64,000 bases of DNA, from contig JAVEDE010000095.1 in NCBI GenBank assembly GCA_030841105.1, positions 1 through 64,000 on the forward strand, written 5' to 3'. Made by a program: the position numbers and the translations under genes. This DNA is from Pyrinomonadaceae bacterium. GTDB lineage: Bacteria; Acidobacteriota; Blastocatellia; Pyrinomonadales; Pyrinomonadaceae. Below the pieces are notes generated by a model. The model ran no database searches, was not told the DNA's origin, and was given only the letters and a program-made list of their open reading frames with translations. Positions 51,201 to 59,659 of the stretch are shown here, in pieces; within the stretch, counting starts at the first letter, position 1, and each line of letters begins with the position of its first letter.

Positions 51201-53057
51201 TCAGGCAATTTGCGTTTGCTCGACCGGCGGTTCAGAGACGGGCGGCGGGACGCTGCCGGCCGTGTGCTCCACTGTTGGTTCAACCGCGCGGCGCGGGCGC
51301 AGACGGCCGCCCACGGCATTGATCCGCCCCGACTCGCACGCCTCGACGAGCGCGTCAACGACGCGTTCGTCGTAGCGCGTGCCGACGAAGGTCTTGATGA
51401 GCGCGAGCGCGTCGTCGAGTTCCATCGCCTTCTGGTAGGGGCGGTCGGTCGTCATGGCGTCGAAGGTGTCTGCGACGGAGACGATGCGCGCCTGCATCGG
51501 AATCTCGTCGCCGCGCAAGCCCTGCGGGTAGCCTTCGCCGTTGATCATCTCGTGGTGCATGTACATGCCGGGGAGAAACTCGCGCATCGCCGGAATGTGC
51601 GACATGATCTTGAACCCTTTTTGCGGGTGCGTCTTCATGATCTCGAACTCTTCGTTCGTCAGCTTCGCGGGCTTCTTCAGAACCTTGTCGTCAATCCCGA
51701 TCTTGCCGACGTCGTGCAGGAGCGCGCTGATGCGCAACGCCTCGATCTCGGCGTCGGGCAGACCCATGTGTTCGGCGATGGCGATGGAGAAACGCGCGAC
51801 GCGTTCGGAGTGGCCGCGCGTGTAGCGGTCTTTGCCGTCAATCGCCGCGGCGAGGGCTTTGACCGTGCCGACGAACAACTGTCGGTTCTCTTCCGCCGCC
51901 CGCCGCAAGTCTTCGACGTACTGTTCGAGATGATCGGTCATCGTGTTGAACGACGTGCCGAGTTCGCCGAGTTCGGTGCGGCTGCGCACCTGTATGCGCT
52001 GCGCGAGGTTGCCGGAGGCGATGCGCCCGGCGGCGTCGGCCAGATCGCGCACGGGCTGCGTCAGTTGTTTGGCGAAGAGGAAACCGGCGAGCAGCGCGAA
52101 GGTGGCGGCGAGCAGGCTGATGAGAAATGTCTGCTTGCGCATGTCCGTGACGGAGCGCAGCGCGGCGCGCTCGTCCTGAATCGCGATCACGCCGAGAAGC
52201 GCGCCCGTGTCGAGTTCGGCCGTGGCATACGCGCCGAGCATCGCCATCTGTTGCCCGTCGCGTTCCGCCGTGAAAGGTTCGAGCAGCGATTGCACCTGCG
52301 TGCCCGTCTCCACCCAGTTCTGCACGATCTTGAGATCGAGCATCGAACGCTCGGCGTAGGCGACGCGCGGGTCGGGGTGCGCCACGGCGCGCCCGGCGGC
52401 GTCCACGACGAAGATGACGGGCAAGCCCTGTTCGAGCAGTTCGCGCTCGCTCTTGGAAGTGGGCTGTTGCACGGCCGCGAAGACTTCGTTGAAAGAGATG
52501 ACGGCGGCGACGGCGGCCACCACCTCTTCGCCGTCCGCGCCGCCCATGACGGGCGCGGCGACCGTCAAACTCATCTCCTGACTCGAACGGATCAACTGCG
52601 GGCGCGTGACGACGAGGCCGCGCTTGCTCATCCGCGCGAGCACTTCGCCGACGCGCTCGTTGAGTTCTTCGCGCCCGATCACGTCGGGCTTGTAGGCGAC
52701 GTGCGGGACGCTGCCGACGGGCAGGATGGCGAGCGCGAGCAAATTCGGGTCGTCCATCACGGACTTTTGCAGGCGGGCGTCGCTGCCCTCCTCGCCGATG
52801 ACGCGGACGCCGCCCGCAAGTTCGAAGGCGCGCGCGAGTCCCGTCACCACGTCACGATAGCGTTGGCCGTAGAGTTCGATCTGGCGCGCCTTGTCCTGCA
52901 CGAGCTGCGCCTGATAGCGGCCTTCGACCGAGCGCAATTCTTCGGCGCTGCGGTTCGAGAGCATCCAGCCCGCGAGGCCGAGCGGGACGAGGCCGACGAC
53001 GAGCAGGGTGCAGAGCACGATGTAGAGCAGGCGCACGCGCCGGAAACGTTCAAACAT
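51201..53057 (-). CDS. Membrane HD-GYP phosphodiesterase with HAMP
   Basis: 618 residues. An N-terminal helix (LYIVLCTLLVVGLVPLGLAG) and a second near 305-330 enclose a periplasmic dCache-like sensor (residues 35-300). HAMP follows (FAKQLTQPVRDLADAAGRIA). The HD-GYP domain at about 400-570 has ISALLHDVGKIGIDDKVLKK, MKTHPQKGFKIM, MYMHHEMINGEGYPQGLRG and IVSVADTFDAMTTDRPYQ. Metal-ligand HD and HH motifs are present; the HHExxDGxGYP motif has Asn for Asp. HD-GYP domains hydrolyse cyclic di-GMP, so it probably lowers it in response to an outer signal. Alone on its strand. Confidence 0.92.
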   Translation of the reverse strand: MFERFRRVRLLYIVLCTLLVVGLVPLGLAGWMLSNRSAEELRSVEGRYQAQLVQDKARQIELYGQRYRDVVTGLARAFELAGGVRVIGEEGSDARLQKSVMDDPNLLALAILPVGSVPHVAYKPDVIGREELNERVGEVLARMSKRGLVVTRPQLIRSSQEMSLTVAAPVMGGADGEEVVAAVAAVISFNEVFAAVQQPTSKSERELLEQGLPVIFVVDAAGRAVAHPDPRVAYAERSMLDLKIVQNWVETGTQVQSLLEPFTAERDGQQMAMLGAYATAELDTGALLGVIAIQDERAALRSVTDMRKQTFLISLLAATFALLAGFLFAKQLTQPVRDLADAAGRIASGNLAQRIQVRSRTELGELGTSFNTMTDHLEQYVEDLRRAAEENRQLFVGTVKALAAAIDGKDRYTRGHSERVARFSIAIAEHMGLPDAEIEALRISALLHDVGKIGIDDKVLKKPAKLTNEEFEIMKTHPQKGFKIMSHIPAMREFLPGMYMHHEMINGEGYPQGLRGDEIPMQARIVSVADTFDAMTTDRPYQKAMELDDALALIKTFVGTRYDERVVDALVEACESGRINAVGGRLRPRRAVEPTVEHTAGSVPPPVSEPPVEQTQIA

Positions 53058-53371
53058 GAAGATGGCGTTAGAAGAGACAGAAATCGGGCGATGCTAGACT
53101 ACTGGAGGAAGAAATTTAGAGCGGGACAAGCAAGCGACACTCGGAGCAGCCTGCGCCGATATATGCGAAGGCCAATTTCATAGTACGAAGTTGGGGAGAG
53201 CAGTGTCAACGCTTTTGCAAACAATCTGCTAACTTTACCTATACGCTATATTCTTTAGCGCAATATTTTAGGCCAACGGCAAGCGCGTCGCGTCTAAAGA
53301 GTTGGGTGCGCCGGTTTCGGGCGCTCAAGCGTGCGGCGCGGCGGGCGCAAAGGAAGCCGGAAGAGACGAGA
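53058..53371. other. 314-bp divergent gap, HD-GYP and sigma factor
   Basis: No gene. It is AT-rich around 53190-53270 (TATACGCTATATTC, GCGCAATATTTTAGG), a likely promoter region for the sigma operon and for the HD-GYP gene in the other direction. No clear paired -35/-10 could be settled. Confidence 0.55.
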
Positions 53372-53959
53372 ATGGAGACGGCCGGAACGAGCGACGAACA
53401 GATCGTGGAGCGCGCGCTCTGCGGCGACGCGGACGCATTCGGCGAGATCGTGCGTCGCTGGGAGCGGCGCATCTTCGCGCTCGCCTACGGCATGCTCGGC
53501 CGCGAAGAGGAGGCGCGCGACGCGACGCAGGAGACGTTCATCGCAGCCTTCCGCAACCTCGGCAACTTTCGCGGCGAGGCGAAAGTCTCTTCGTGGCTGC
53601 ACCGCATCGCCGTCAACCAGTGCATCACGCGCCAGCGACGCGCGCGCACCCGCGCCGAGAATTCGCTCGAAGCGGAGACCGAAGCGGGCGGTGATAAGTT
53701 TGCCGCGCCCGCGCATGGCTCGCCCGCGCGTCAGGCCGAGGGGCGCGAACGCACCGCAGCCGTCCGGCGCGCCGTGGCGGCGCTACCGCCGGAACTGCGC
53801 GAAGTGATCGTGTTAAAGGAGTTTGAGGAACTGACGTTTCAAGAGATCGCCGACGCGCTCGACGTGCCCTTGAGCACGGTCAAGAGTCGCCTCTACACCG
53901 CGCTCAAACAACTGCGCCTGCGGCTCGAAAAATACGGCGCGGAAGCGGCGCGCGCGTGA
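53372..53959 (+). CDS. ECF-type RNA polymerase sigma factor
   Basis: 195 residues from the ATG at 53372; the frame open from 53306 adds an arginine-rich stretch without start support. Region 2: FGEIVRRWERRIFALAYGML and DATQETFIAAFRNLGNFRGE, then SSWLHRIAVNQCITRQRR; region 4: LREVIVLKEFEELTFQEIAD and PLSTVKSRLYTALKQLRLRL. A typical group IV sigma factor, RpoE-like. The anti-sigma gene starts 24 bp downstream and the Spy-like gene 49 bp after that, forming an envelope-stress operon. Confidence 0.92.
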   Translation: METAGTSDEQIVERALCGDADAFGEIVRRWERRIFALAYGMLGREEEARDATQETFIAAFRNLGNFRGEAKVSSWLHRIAVNQCITRQRRARTRAENSLEAETEAGGDKFAAPAHGSPARQAEGRERTAAVRRAVAALPPELREVIVLKEFEELTFQEIADALDVPLSTVKSRLYTALKQLRLRLEKYGAEAARA

Positions 53960-53983
53960 AGGTTGGAGTAAGGAAGACAAGTT

Positions 53984-54835
53984 ATGAACGAGACCACGAA
54001 GACTAACCACTGCGAACGCGCCATCGAACTCGTCGCCTACTTTTACGGCGAAGCGACGCGGGACGAGCGCGCGAGTTTCGACGCGCACCTCGCCCGTTGC
54101 GGCGCGTGCCGCGAAGAACTCACGGCCTTCGCCGGAGTGCGCGAAGCCGTCGGCCACTGGCGCGCGGAGGTTCTCGACTATGCGCCCGCGCCGCTGTCGT
54201 TTGCTGACACGCTCGCGCCGGAAGCGAGTCGCGAAACCGTGGCGGCCGTCGCCGCTGTCGCTCCTGCCGTCACGCGACGCGACGCGCGCAATACAGTCAT
54301 GCCGTCACTATCCGCGCGTGATACTGTCGTCGTGCCGAAGCGATCCGCGCGCGCTGCCCTCCGCGAATTCTTCACGCTCTCGCCGTTGTGGCTGCGCGCT
54401 AGTGTGGCCGCCGCCGCGCTCGTCGTCTGCGCGCTCGCCGCGCTCGCCGTGGTCAACGCGGAAGTTAGTTGGAACGACGGCGGGCTGGCTTTCGGCACGC
54501 GCCTCGGTCGCAGTGAGACACCGGCCGCGACGCCCGCGCAGGTTGCTGCGCCCACGGGAAACGTTTACACGCAGGCTGAGTTGGACAAACTCGTCGCCGA
54601 GCGCGACGCGGCCTTGCGCGAACTCGAAGACACGCGCGCCCAGTTGGACGACAGTCGCGGCGCTAATCTCATCGCGGCGGTCGAGACGCTCGAACCGGCG
54701 TCGGCCTCAAAGCCGATTCAGACGCCCAACACTTCCCGGCGCGCCGTTCGCGCCGCGCAACCCAAGCGGCTGCGAAACAACAGGGACGAAGACGACGTGC
54801 CACGCCTCTACGATCTCTTGATCGAGGCGAACTAG
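53984..54835 (+). CDS. Anti-sigma factor with zinc-finger domain
   Basis: 283 residues. The N-terminal zf-HC2 motif HLARCGACREEL (His-x3-Cys-x2-Cys) near residue 37 is the ZAS domain that holds the sigma factor. A single helix (LRASVAAAALVVCALAALAV) near residue 145 crosses the membrane, and the outer part is low complexity with a coiled segment (DKLVAERDAALRELEDTRAQ). Follows the sigma gene directly, which is what assigns its partner. Confidence 0.88.
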   Translation: MNETTKTNHCERAIELVAYFYGEATRDERASFDAHLARCGACREELTAFAGVREAVGHWRAEVLDYAPAPLSFADTLAPEASRETVAAVAAVAPAVTRRDARNTVMPSLSARDTVVVPKRSARAALREFFTLSPLWLRASVAAAALVVCALAALAVVNAEVSWNDGGLAFGTRLGRSETPAATPAQVAAPTGNVYTQAELDKLVAERDAALRELEDTRAQLDDSRGANLIAAVETLEPASASKPIQTPNTSRRAVRAAQPKRLRNNRDEDDVPRLYDLLIEAN

Positions 54836-54883
54836 CACGCGTCGCCGTGAGACGCGGCCGGACGAGTTGTTGAGAACGAACGA

Positions 54884-55567
54884 ATGAGAGTGCTCATCAA
54901 GAAACTAAGCCTGCGCCAGTTTGCCATCGCCGCGCCCGCCGTGCTCGCACTGTGTTTGTCTGCGGGCGCAGACGTGGCGCGCGCGCAAGTCGGGAACGCG
55001 CCCGCCGAGAGTTCGGGCGCACAAGGCGAATTGGACGCGGCGCGGCGCGTCCCGAACGCGGCCGGGTTGCTCCGCGTGCTGAACTTGACGCCCGAACAGC
55101 GCGCGCAGATCGGCGCGATCCGGCGCGAGACCGAACCGCAAGGCCGCCTGCTCGGCGCGCGCCTGCGCCAAGCACGCCGCGCGCTCGACGAAGCTATCTA
55201 CGCCCCTACCCCCGACGAGAACGTCATCGAAGAACGCGTGCGCGAACTCGGCGCGGCGCAGTCGGCCGTCGTGCGTCTGCGCTCACTGACGGAACTACGC
55301 ATCCGGCGCGTCCTCTCGCCCGAACAACTCGACGCCTTCCGCCGCCTCCAACGACAGACACGCACGCGCCGCCAGCAACGCCTGAACCAACGCCAGCCGC
55401 AAGACGATTTGCCCGGCGACGCGCCCGCTCGCTTCCGGGACAGGATGCAGCGTCGTCGTCTGGAACAACAGCAGCAGCAACGCCTGTCGAACGAACCGAA
55501 CCCGCCGCCCGTCTCGCGCGAGCGACGCCCTGCCCCGCCCGCTCCCGCGCGCGACCGCAGACCGTAA
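54884..55567 (+). CDS. Spy/CpxP-like periplasmic protein
   Basis: 227 residues. Signal peptide (IAAPAVLALCLSAGADVARA), then LNLTPEQRAQIGAIRRETEP and RVLSPEQLDAFRRLQRQTRT: the two LTxxQ-type motifs of the Spy/CpxP/CnrX family, joined by an amphipathic helical middle. The C-terminal 60 residues are Arg/Gln/Pro-rich and look disordered. Relatives sense or chaperone misfolded proteins or metals in the periplasm and feed back on envelope-stress sigma factors. Third gene of the sigma operon. Confidence 0.8.
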   Translation: MRVLIKKLSLRQFAIAAPAVLALCLSAGADVARAQVGNAPAESSGAQGELDAARRVPNAAGLLRVLNLTPEQRAQIGAIRRETEPQGRLLGARLRQARRALDEAIYAPTPDENVIEERVRELGAAQSAVVRLRSLTELRIRRVLSPEQLDAFRRLQRQTRTRRQQRLNQRQPQDDLPGDAPARFRDRMQRRRLEQQQQQRLSNEPNPPPVSRERRPAPPAPARDRRP

Positions 55568-55952
55568 GCGACCGGGAGAAATCGGCACGGGTAAAGGAGA
55601 AGGGGTAAAGGGCGAAGGGCGAATGTGAAGCCGCGAAGCATTTCTAAAGCCGCCAAGCATTTGAGTCTTCCTCCCAACTTCCACCCTTCGCTATTCCCTC
55701 TTCGCCTTTCCCCCTTCCCCTGCTCCCTTCCGCCTTCCGCTTTTCTCCTTGTCCCTCGCTTGACGCCTTGCCCAGTTATTGCGCATCATTGGCTTGCTCG
55801 ATCACGCTCGTCTCGCCGGGTTTGTCTGCGCGCACTCGATCAACCGTCAGGCACGGATCAATCGGCCGTCGCGGTTCGCGGATAGTTCTCGCAAGGCGCG
55901 CTGCTGTCGCTCCCGACGAACGGGCGCACTCGCGAGTCTCTAAAGTTCACAC
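55568..55952. other. 385-bp gap with heptamer inverted repeat
   Basis: No supported gene. 55597-55625 holds GGGTAAA and GGGCGAA heptamers, mirrored by CTTCGCC, TTCCCCC and TTCCGCC type units at 55690-55745, another member of the heptamer inverted-repeat class. The stretch 55750-55950 before mlaE is without clear structure and includes the promoter region. Confidence 0.6.
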
Positions 55953-56723
55953 ATGAACATTGCCATACGTTCCCTGCTGGAAGTTCAGGAGACGAGTCTG
56001 CTGGTGTGGCGCGCCGCACGCAGGCTCTTTCGCCGTCCCACCTATCTCAACGAGATGATCGCGCAGATGGACGTGATCGGCGTCGGCTCGCTCACGATCA
56101 TCGTGCTTACGGGCTTCTTCACCGGCGGCGTGCTCACCCTGCAAACTTTCCCGACGCTCAAATACTACGGCGCACAGGATCAGACCGGCTTCCTCGTCGC
56201 CCTCTCGCTCGTGCGCGAACTCGGCCCCGTCCTAACCGCCCTGATGGTGACGGGGCGCGTCGGTTCGGCCATCTCCGCCGAACTCGGCTCGATGGTCGTC
56301 TCGCAACAGATTGACGCCATGCGCGCGCTCGGCACAGACCCCGTGCGCAAACTCGTCGCCCCGCGTCTTGTCGCCCTCTTTATCACGCTGCCGCTGTTGA
56401 CCGTTGCCGCCGACGTGGTCGGCATCATCGGTGGCGGCGCGGTGGCGACGACGCTCTACGGGCAATCGGCCAGCACGTTCCTCAGTTCGGTGCGCTACGG
56501 CATCACCTTCGACGACATGATCGGCGGCGTTATCAAGCCGCTCGTGTTCGCGCTGATCCTCGGCAGCATCTCCTGTTACAAAGGCTTGAGCACGGACGGC
56601 GGCACGGTCGGCGTCGGCCGCTCGACCACTTCGGCCGTCGTCACCTCGTCCATCGTCGTCATCGTCGCCGACTTCTTTCTCGCCAAGGCATTACAGGTTA
56701 TTCTGGACATGCCGGGCACTTGA
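55953..56723 (+). CDS. mlaE: MlaE-family ABC transporter permease
   Basis: 256 residues. MlaE/DUF140 permease with LRELGPVL-type core: [60 protein letters not shown] and a C-terminal [20 protein letters not shown]. Five or six helices. With MlaF and MlaD it moves phospholipids between membranes to keep outer-membrane asymmetry. mlaF follows after 19 bp. Confidence 0.94.
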   Translation: MNIAIRSLLEVQETSLLVWRAARRLFRRPTYLNEMIAQMDVIGVGSLTIIVLTGFFTGGVLTLQTFPTLKYYGAQDQTGFLVALSLVRELGPVLTALMVTGRVGSAISAELGSMVVSQQIDAMRALGTDPVRKLVAPRLVALFITLPLLTVAADVVGIIGGGAVATTLYGQSASTFLSSVRYGITFDDMIGGVIKPLVFALILGSISCYKGLSTDGGTVGVGRSTTSAVVTSSIVVIVADFFLAKALQVILDMPGT

Positions 56724-56742
56724 GTTTTACGCTCTGAAACGT

Positions 56743-57660
56743 ATGGCCTCCACCGACATCGAAGTTTCGCCAGTCCCCGACGCGCCGACGGAAGATAACC
56801 GTGTCAGCGCGGCGGCGGCCGAGTCCACCTTCGCGGCGGAGGACGACAGCGAGCGCATCACGCCCGCAATCGAATTTCGCGACGTGCACCTCGCCTTCGA
56901 TGATCGCAAGGTGCTCGACGGCCTCAGTTTCACGGTGGCGAGGGGCGAGACCAAGATCATCCTCGGCGGTTCGGGCTGCGGCAAATCCACGACCATCAAA
57001 CTCGTGCTCGGTTTGCTCAAACCCGACGCCGGGCAGATTCTCGTCAACGGCGAAGACATCACACACTACACCGAGGCCGAGATGATGCGCGTGCGCAAAA
57101 ATTTCGGCATGGTCTTTCAAGAAGGCGCGCTCTTCGATTCGCTCTCCGTCTACGAGAATGTCGCCTACCGCCTGCACGAACAGGGCATCCCCGAAGACGA
57201 CGTGGAGCAGGAAGTGCGCCGCATGCTGCGGTTCGTCAATCTGGAAGACGCGATTGACAAGATGCCCGCGGAACTGTCGGGCGGCATGCGTCGCCGCGTC
57301 GGCATCGCGCGCGCGCTCGTCGGCGGCCCGACCATCGTCATGTTCGACGAGCCGACCGCCGGACTCGACCCGCCGACCGCACGCACCATCTGCGAACTCG
57401 CCATCAAACTGCGCGACCTCGAAGATGTCTCCTCGATCTTCGTCACGCACGAGATGAACAACGTCGAGTATCTTTCGCGCGAGTTTGCGGCGGTCAACGA
57501 CGCGGGCGAAGTCATCTTCGAGCAGGAGGGCGAGCGCCTCTGCCTCATCAACACCAAGTTGTTGATGATGAAGGAAGGCAACATCATCTTCAGCGGCACG
57601 GACGAGATGCTCAAGCGCACCGAAGACCCGTACATCAAGAAATTCTTGCGCGGACACTGA
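56743..57660 (+). CDS. mlaF: MlaF-type ABC transporter ATP-binding protein
   Basis: 305 residues; the first 40 are an acidic/alanine lead beyond the usual 265. Walker [22 protein letters not shown]-loop [20 protein letters not shown], signature [15 protein letters not shown], Walker [17 protein letters not shown] and H-loop [13 protein letters not shown]. Typical lipid-transport ATPase pairing with the MlaE above. mlaD lies behind a repeat block. Confidence 0.94.
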   Translation: MASTDIEVSPVPDAPTEDNRVSAAAAESTFAAEDDSERITPAIEFRDVHLAFDDRKVLDGLSFTVARGETKIILGGSGCGKSTTIKLVLGLLKPDAGQILVNGEDITHYTEAEMMRVRKNFGMVFQEGALFDSLSVYENVAYRLHEQGIPEDDVEQEVRRMLRFVNLEDAIDKMPAELSGGMRRRVGIARALVGGPTIVMFDEPTAGLDPPTARTICELAIKLRDLEDVSSIFVTHEMNNVEYLSREFAAVNDAGEVIFEQEGERLCLINTKLLMMKEGNIIFSGTDEMLKRTEDPYIKKFLRGH

Positions 57661-57666
57661 AAGGAA

Positions 57667-57767
57667 ATGGATGAGGGACGAGGGATGAGGGATGAAATAA
57701 AGATCACACTCTAACTTGAGTTGTTTTCTGATTCATCCCTCATCCCTTATCCCTCATCCCTCATAGC
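57667..57767. repeat. Inverted repeat of GGGATGA heptamers between mlaF and mlaD
   Basis: Left arm 57668-57695 repeats GGATGAG, GGACGAG, GGATGAG, GGATGAA; right arm 57734-57765 repeats TCATCCC, TCATCCC, TTATCCC, TCATCCC, TCATAGC. The block begins seven bases behind the mlaF stop and ends just before the mlaD ATG, so it may also touch mlaD translation. Confidence 0.88.
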
Positions 57768-57769
57768 TT

Positions 57770-58912
57770 ATGCCTCCAACCAAAAAGTCCATCGGTTTTC
57801 GCGAGTTGCGCGTCGGCCTCTTCGTCATCATCGCCATTGCGGTCTTGATCTTCTTGATCCTGCAAGCGTCGGGCGACATCTCGTTCGCGCGCAAGATCCG
57901 TTTGAAGGCGCAGTTTTTGACGGCGGAGGGTCTGCGCCCCGGCGGCGAGGTGCGTCTTGCGGGCGTGCGCATCGGCAAGGTTGACGATGTGCGCCTTCTG
58001 TCGCCGAGCGACAACCCGAACGCGCCGAAGGTCGAGGCCGTGCTCGCGCTCGACAGTAAGATTGACGGCAAGCCCATCACCGAACTCGTCCGCACCGACT
58101 CGACCGCGCAACTCGCCACCCCCAGCCTGCTCGGCAGCGACCGCATGATCAACATCACGCCCGGCACGTCGCTCGGCAACCCCGTGCAGGAAGGTCAGGA
58201 ACTACGCACCACGACCGAGGGCGGCATGGCGCAACTCACCGCTTCCGGCAACGAACTCGTCGGCCAGCTCAACCAACTCTCGCAGCAGGTCACGGACATC
58301 ACCCGCAAGATCAACGAAGGCCAGGGCACGCTCGGCCGCTTCGTCAACGACGAGGCGTTCTATGACAACCTCAACGTGACCATCCGCGAAACCCAGGGGA
58401 TCATGCGCCAACTGCGCAGCGGCGAAGGCACGGCCGGCAAACTCATCAACGACCCCACGCTCTACAACAACTTCAACCGCGTCACCGCCCAACTCCAGGC
58501 CATCTCCGAAGACCTCCGCGCCGGACGCGGCACGGCCGGTAAACTCTTAACTGACGAAGCCCTCTACAACGACGCCCGCTCGACCATCGCGCGCCTCAAC
58601 ACCTCCGTCGAAGAGATCACCAAGATCACCACCGACATCCGTCAAGGCCGCGGCACGGCCGGCAAACTCTTGACCGACGAAGCCCTCTACAACGACGCCC
58701 GCGCCGCCATCGCCCGCTTCAACACCTCCGCCGAACGCATTGACAACATCATCACCGGCATCCAACGCGGCGAAGGCACGGCCGGCAAACTCCTCACCGA
58801 CGAAGCCCTCTACAACAACGTCAACCAACTCTCCTCCGAATCCGTCAAACTCCTCTACGACTTCCGCCAGAATCCCAAAAAATACCTAACCATTAAATTC
58901 TCGATCTTCTAA
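57770..58912 (+). CDS. mlaD: MlaD-type MCE-domain lipid-transport protein
   Basis: 380 residues. An N-terminal helix (LRVGLFVIIAIAVLIFLILQ), then the MCE domain (residues 40-120: KAQFLTAEGLRPGGEVRLAG, VRIGKVDDVRL, ATPSLLGSDRMINITPG). The C-terminal half has five units of about 37 residues around (G-x-GTAGKL-x-x-D-x-x-LY-N), for example RGTAGKLLTDEALYNDARST. Substrate-binding component of the Mla system. The repeats are 60-90% alike in the last three units at DNA level, hinting at recent duplication. Confidence 0.92.
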   Translation: MPPTKKSIGFRELRVGLFVIIAIAVLIFLILQASGDISFARKIRLKAQFLTAEGLRPGGEVRLAGVRIGKVDDVRLLSPSDNPNAPKVEAVLALDSKIDGKPITELVRTDSTAQLATPSLLGSDRMINITPGTSLGNPVQEGQELRTTTEGGMAQLTASGNELVGQLNQLSQQVTDITRKINEGQGTLGRFVNDEAFYDNLNVTIRETQGIMRQLRSGEGTAGKLINDPTLYNNFNRVTAQLQAISEDLRAGRGTAGKLLTDEALYNDARSTIARLNTSVEEITKITTDIRQGRGTAGKLLTDEALYNDARAAIARFNTSAERIDNIITGIQRGEGTAGKLLTDEALYNNVNQLSSESVKLLYDFRQNPKKYLTIKFSIF

Positions 58913-58934
58913 CTTCGGCCACGTGTTGACGGAA

Positions 58935-58995
58935 AATAATGTTCTTTGCTGTAAGAATAATGTTCTTTACTGAAGAAATGATGTTCTTTGCTAAG
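58935..58995. repeat. Three tandem copies of AATAATGTTCTTTGCTGTAAG-type unit
   Basis: Units 58935-58955, 58956-58975 and 58976-58995 share ATGTTCTTT-C-x-AAG with small differences. Lies between mlaD and the TnsD remnant, at the start of the AT-richer accessory segment. Could be a transposon-end or regulatory repeat. Confidence 0.85.
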
Positions 58996-59079
58996 CCCTG
59001 TCGAAGTGATGGGAGTCGGGTAAGGGTTCGCAAACAATAAAGCCCTTCCCGAATAGGGAAGGACTGTCTAAAACCGGAG

Positions 59080-59481
59080 TTGGTTCCGAAACGGGATGCT
59101 GAGTACGCCGTGGCTGTTAAGGCCACAGCTTCGCACCTCATGGAATCTCATGGTCGCCCGGTACAGGTGACGAAGACCGCTATAGGGAGAGCCATTGGCG
59201 CTATCACTCTATTGCAGCAAAAACTTCATAAGCTGCCGCTGACAGCTCAAGTCTTAGCGAGTGTGATCGAGACACGAGAGCAGTACGCTGTGCGGCGCGT
59301 CTGGTGGGCTGCCGATCTTTACTATCAAGAAGGTGTATTCCCAAGAGAATGGCAGTTCATGATAAGAGCAAATGTGTATAGCCTCAGAGACAATTCAGCA
59401 GTAAAATGTGCGGTTGATGAGGCTACGAAGATGCTGGGGACAGAACTGCCGCGGAGCCACGCGGGAAGAGCGGCATCTTAG
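59080..59481 (+). pseudogene. Fragment of a TnsD/TniQ-type transposon targeting protein
   Basis: 133 residues from a TTG; there is no proper start and the frame is closed by a stop at 59038. VPKRDAEYAVAVKATASHLM, RPVQVTKTAIGRAIGAI, KLPLTAQVLASVIETREQYA, VRRVWWAADLYYQEG and VFPREWQFMIRANVYSLRDN match the C-terminal domain of TnsD, which Tn7-like transposons use to choose an attachment site. The N-terminal half and all other transposon genes are absent. Only a short hairpin (CCTTCCC-GAATA-GGGAAGG at 59045-59063) precedes it. Most likely a deletion remnant of an element that brought in the neighbouring immune genes. Confidence 0.6.
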
Positions 59482-59659
59482 TGGAGTTCAACCAACATAA
59501 GGCCGATTCTCAGACACACTATTCTGGATTATGATTTGTGGCCTCCAGCATTAAACCCACCTGTAAATCCACCGTTTAGAATAGCTAAATTTTTAGGGAC
59601 GGTCGCACACGTAATCGGAAAATAAGTAAGTCACACTATTATCACCTCAGCCTATCTCT

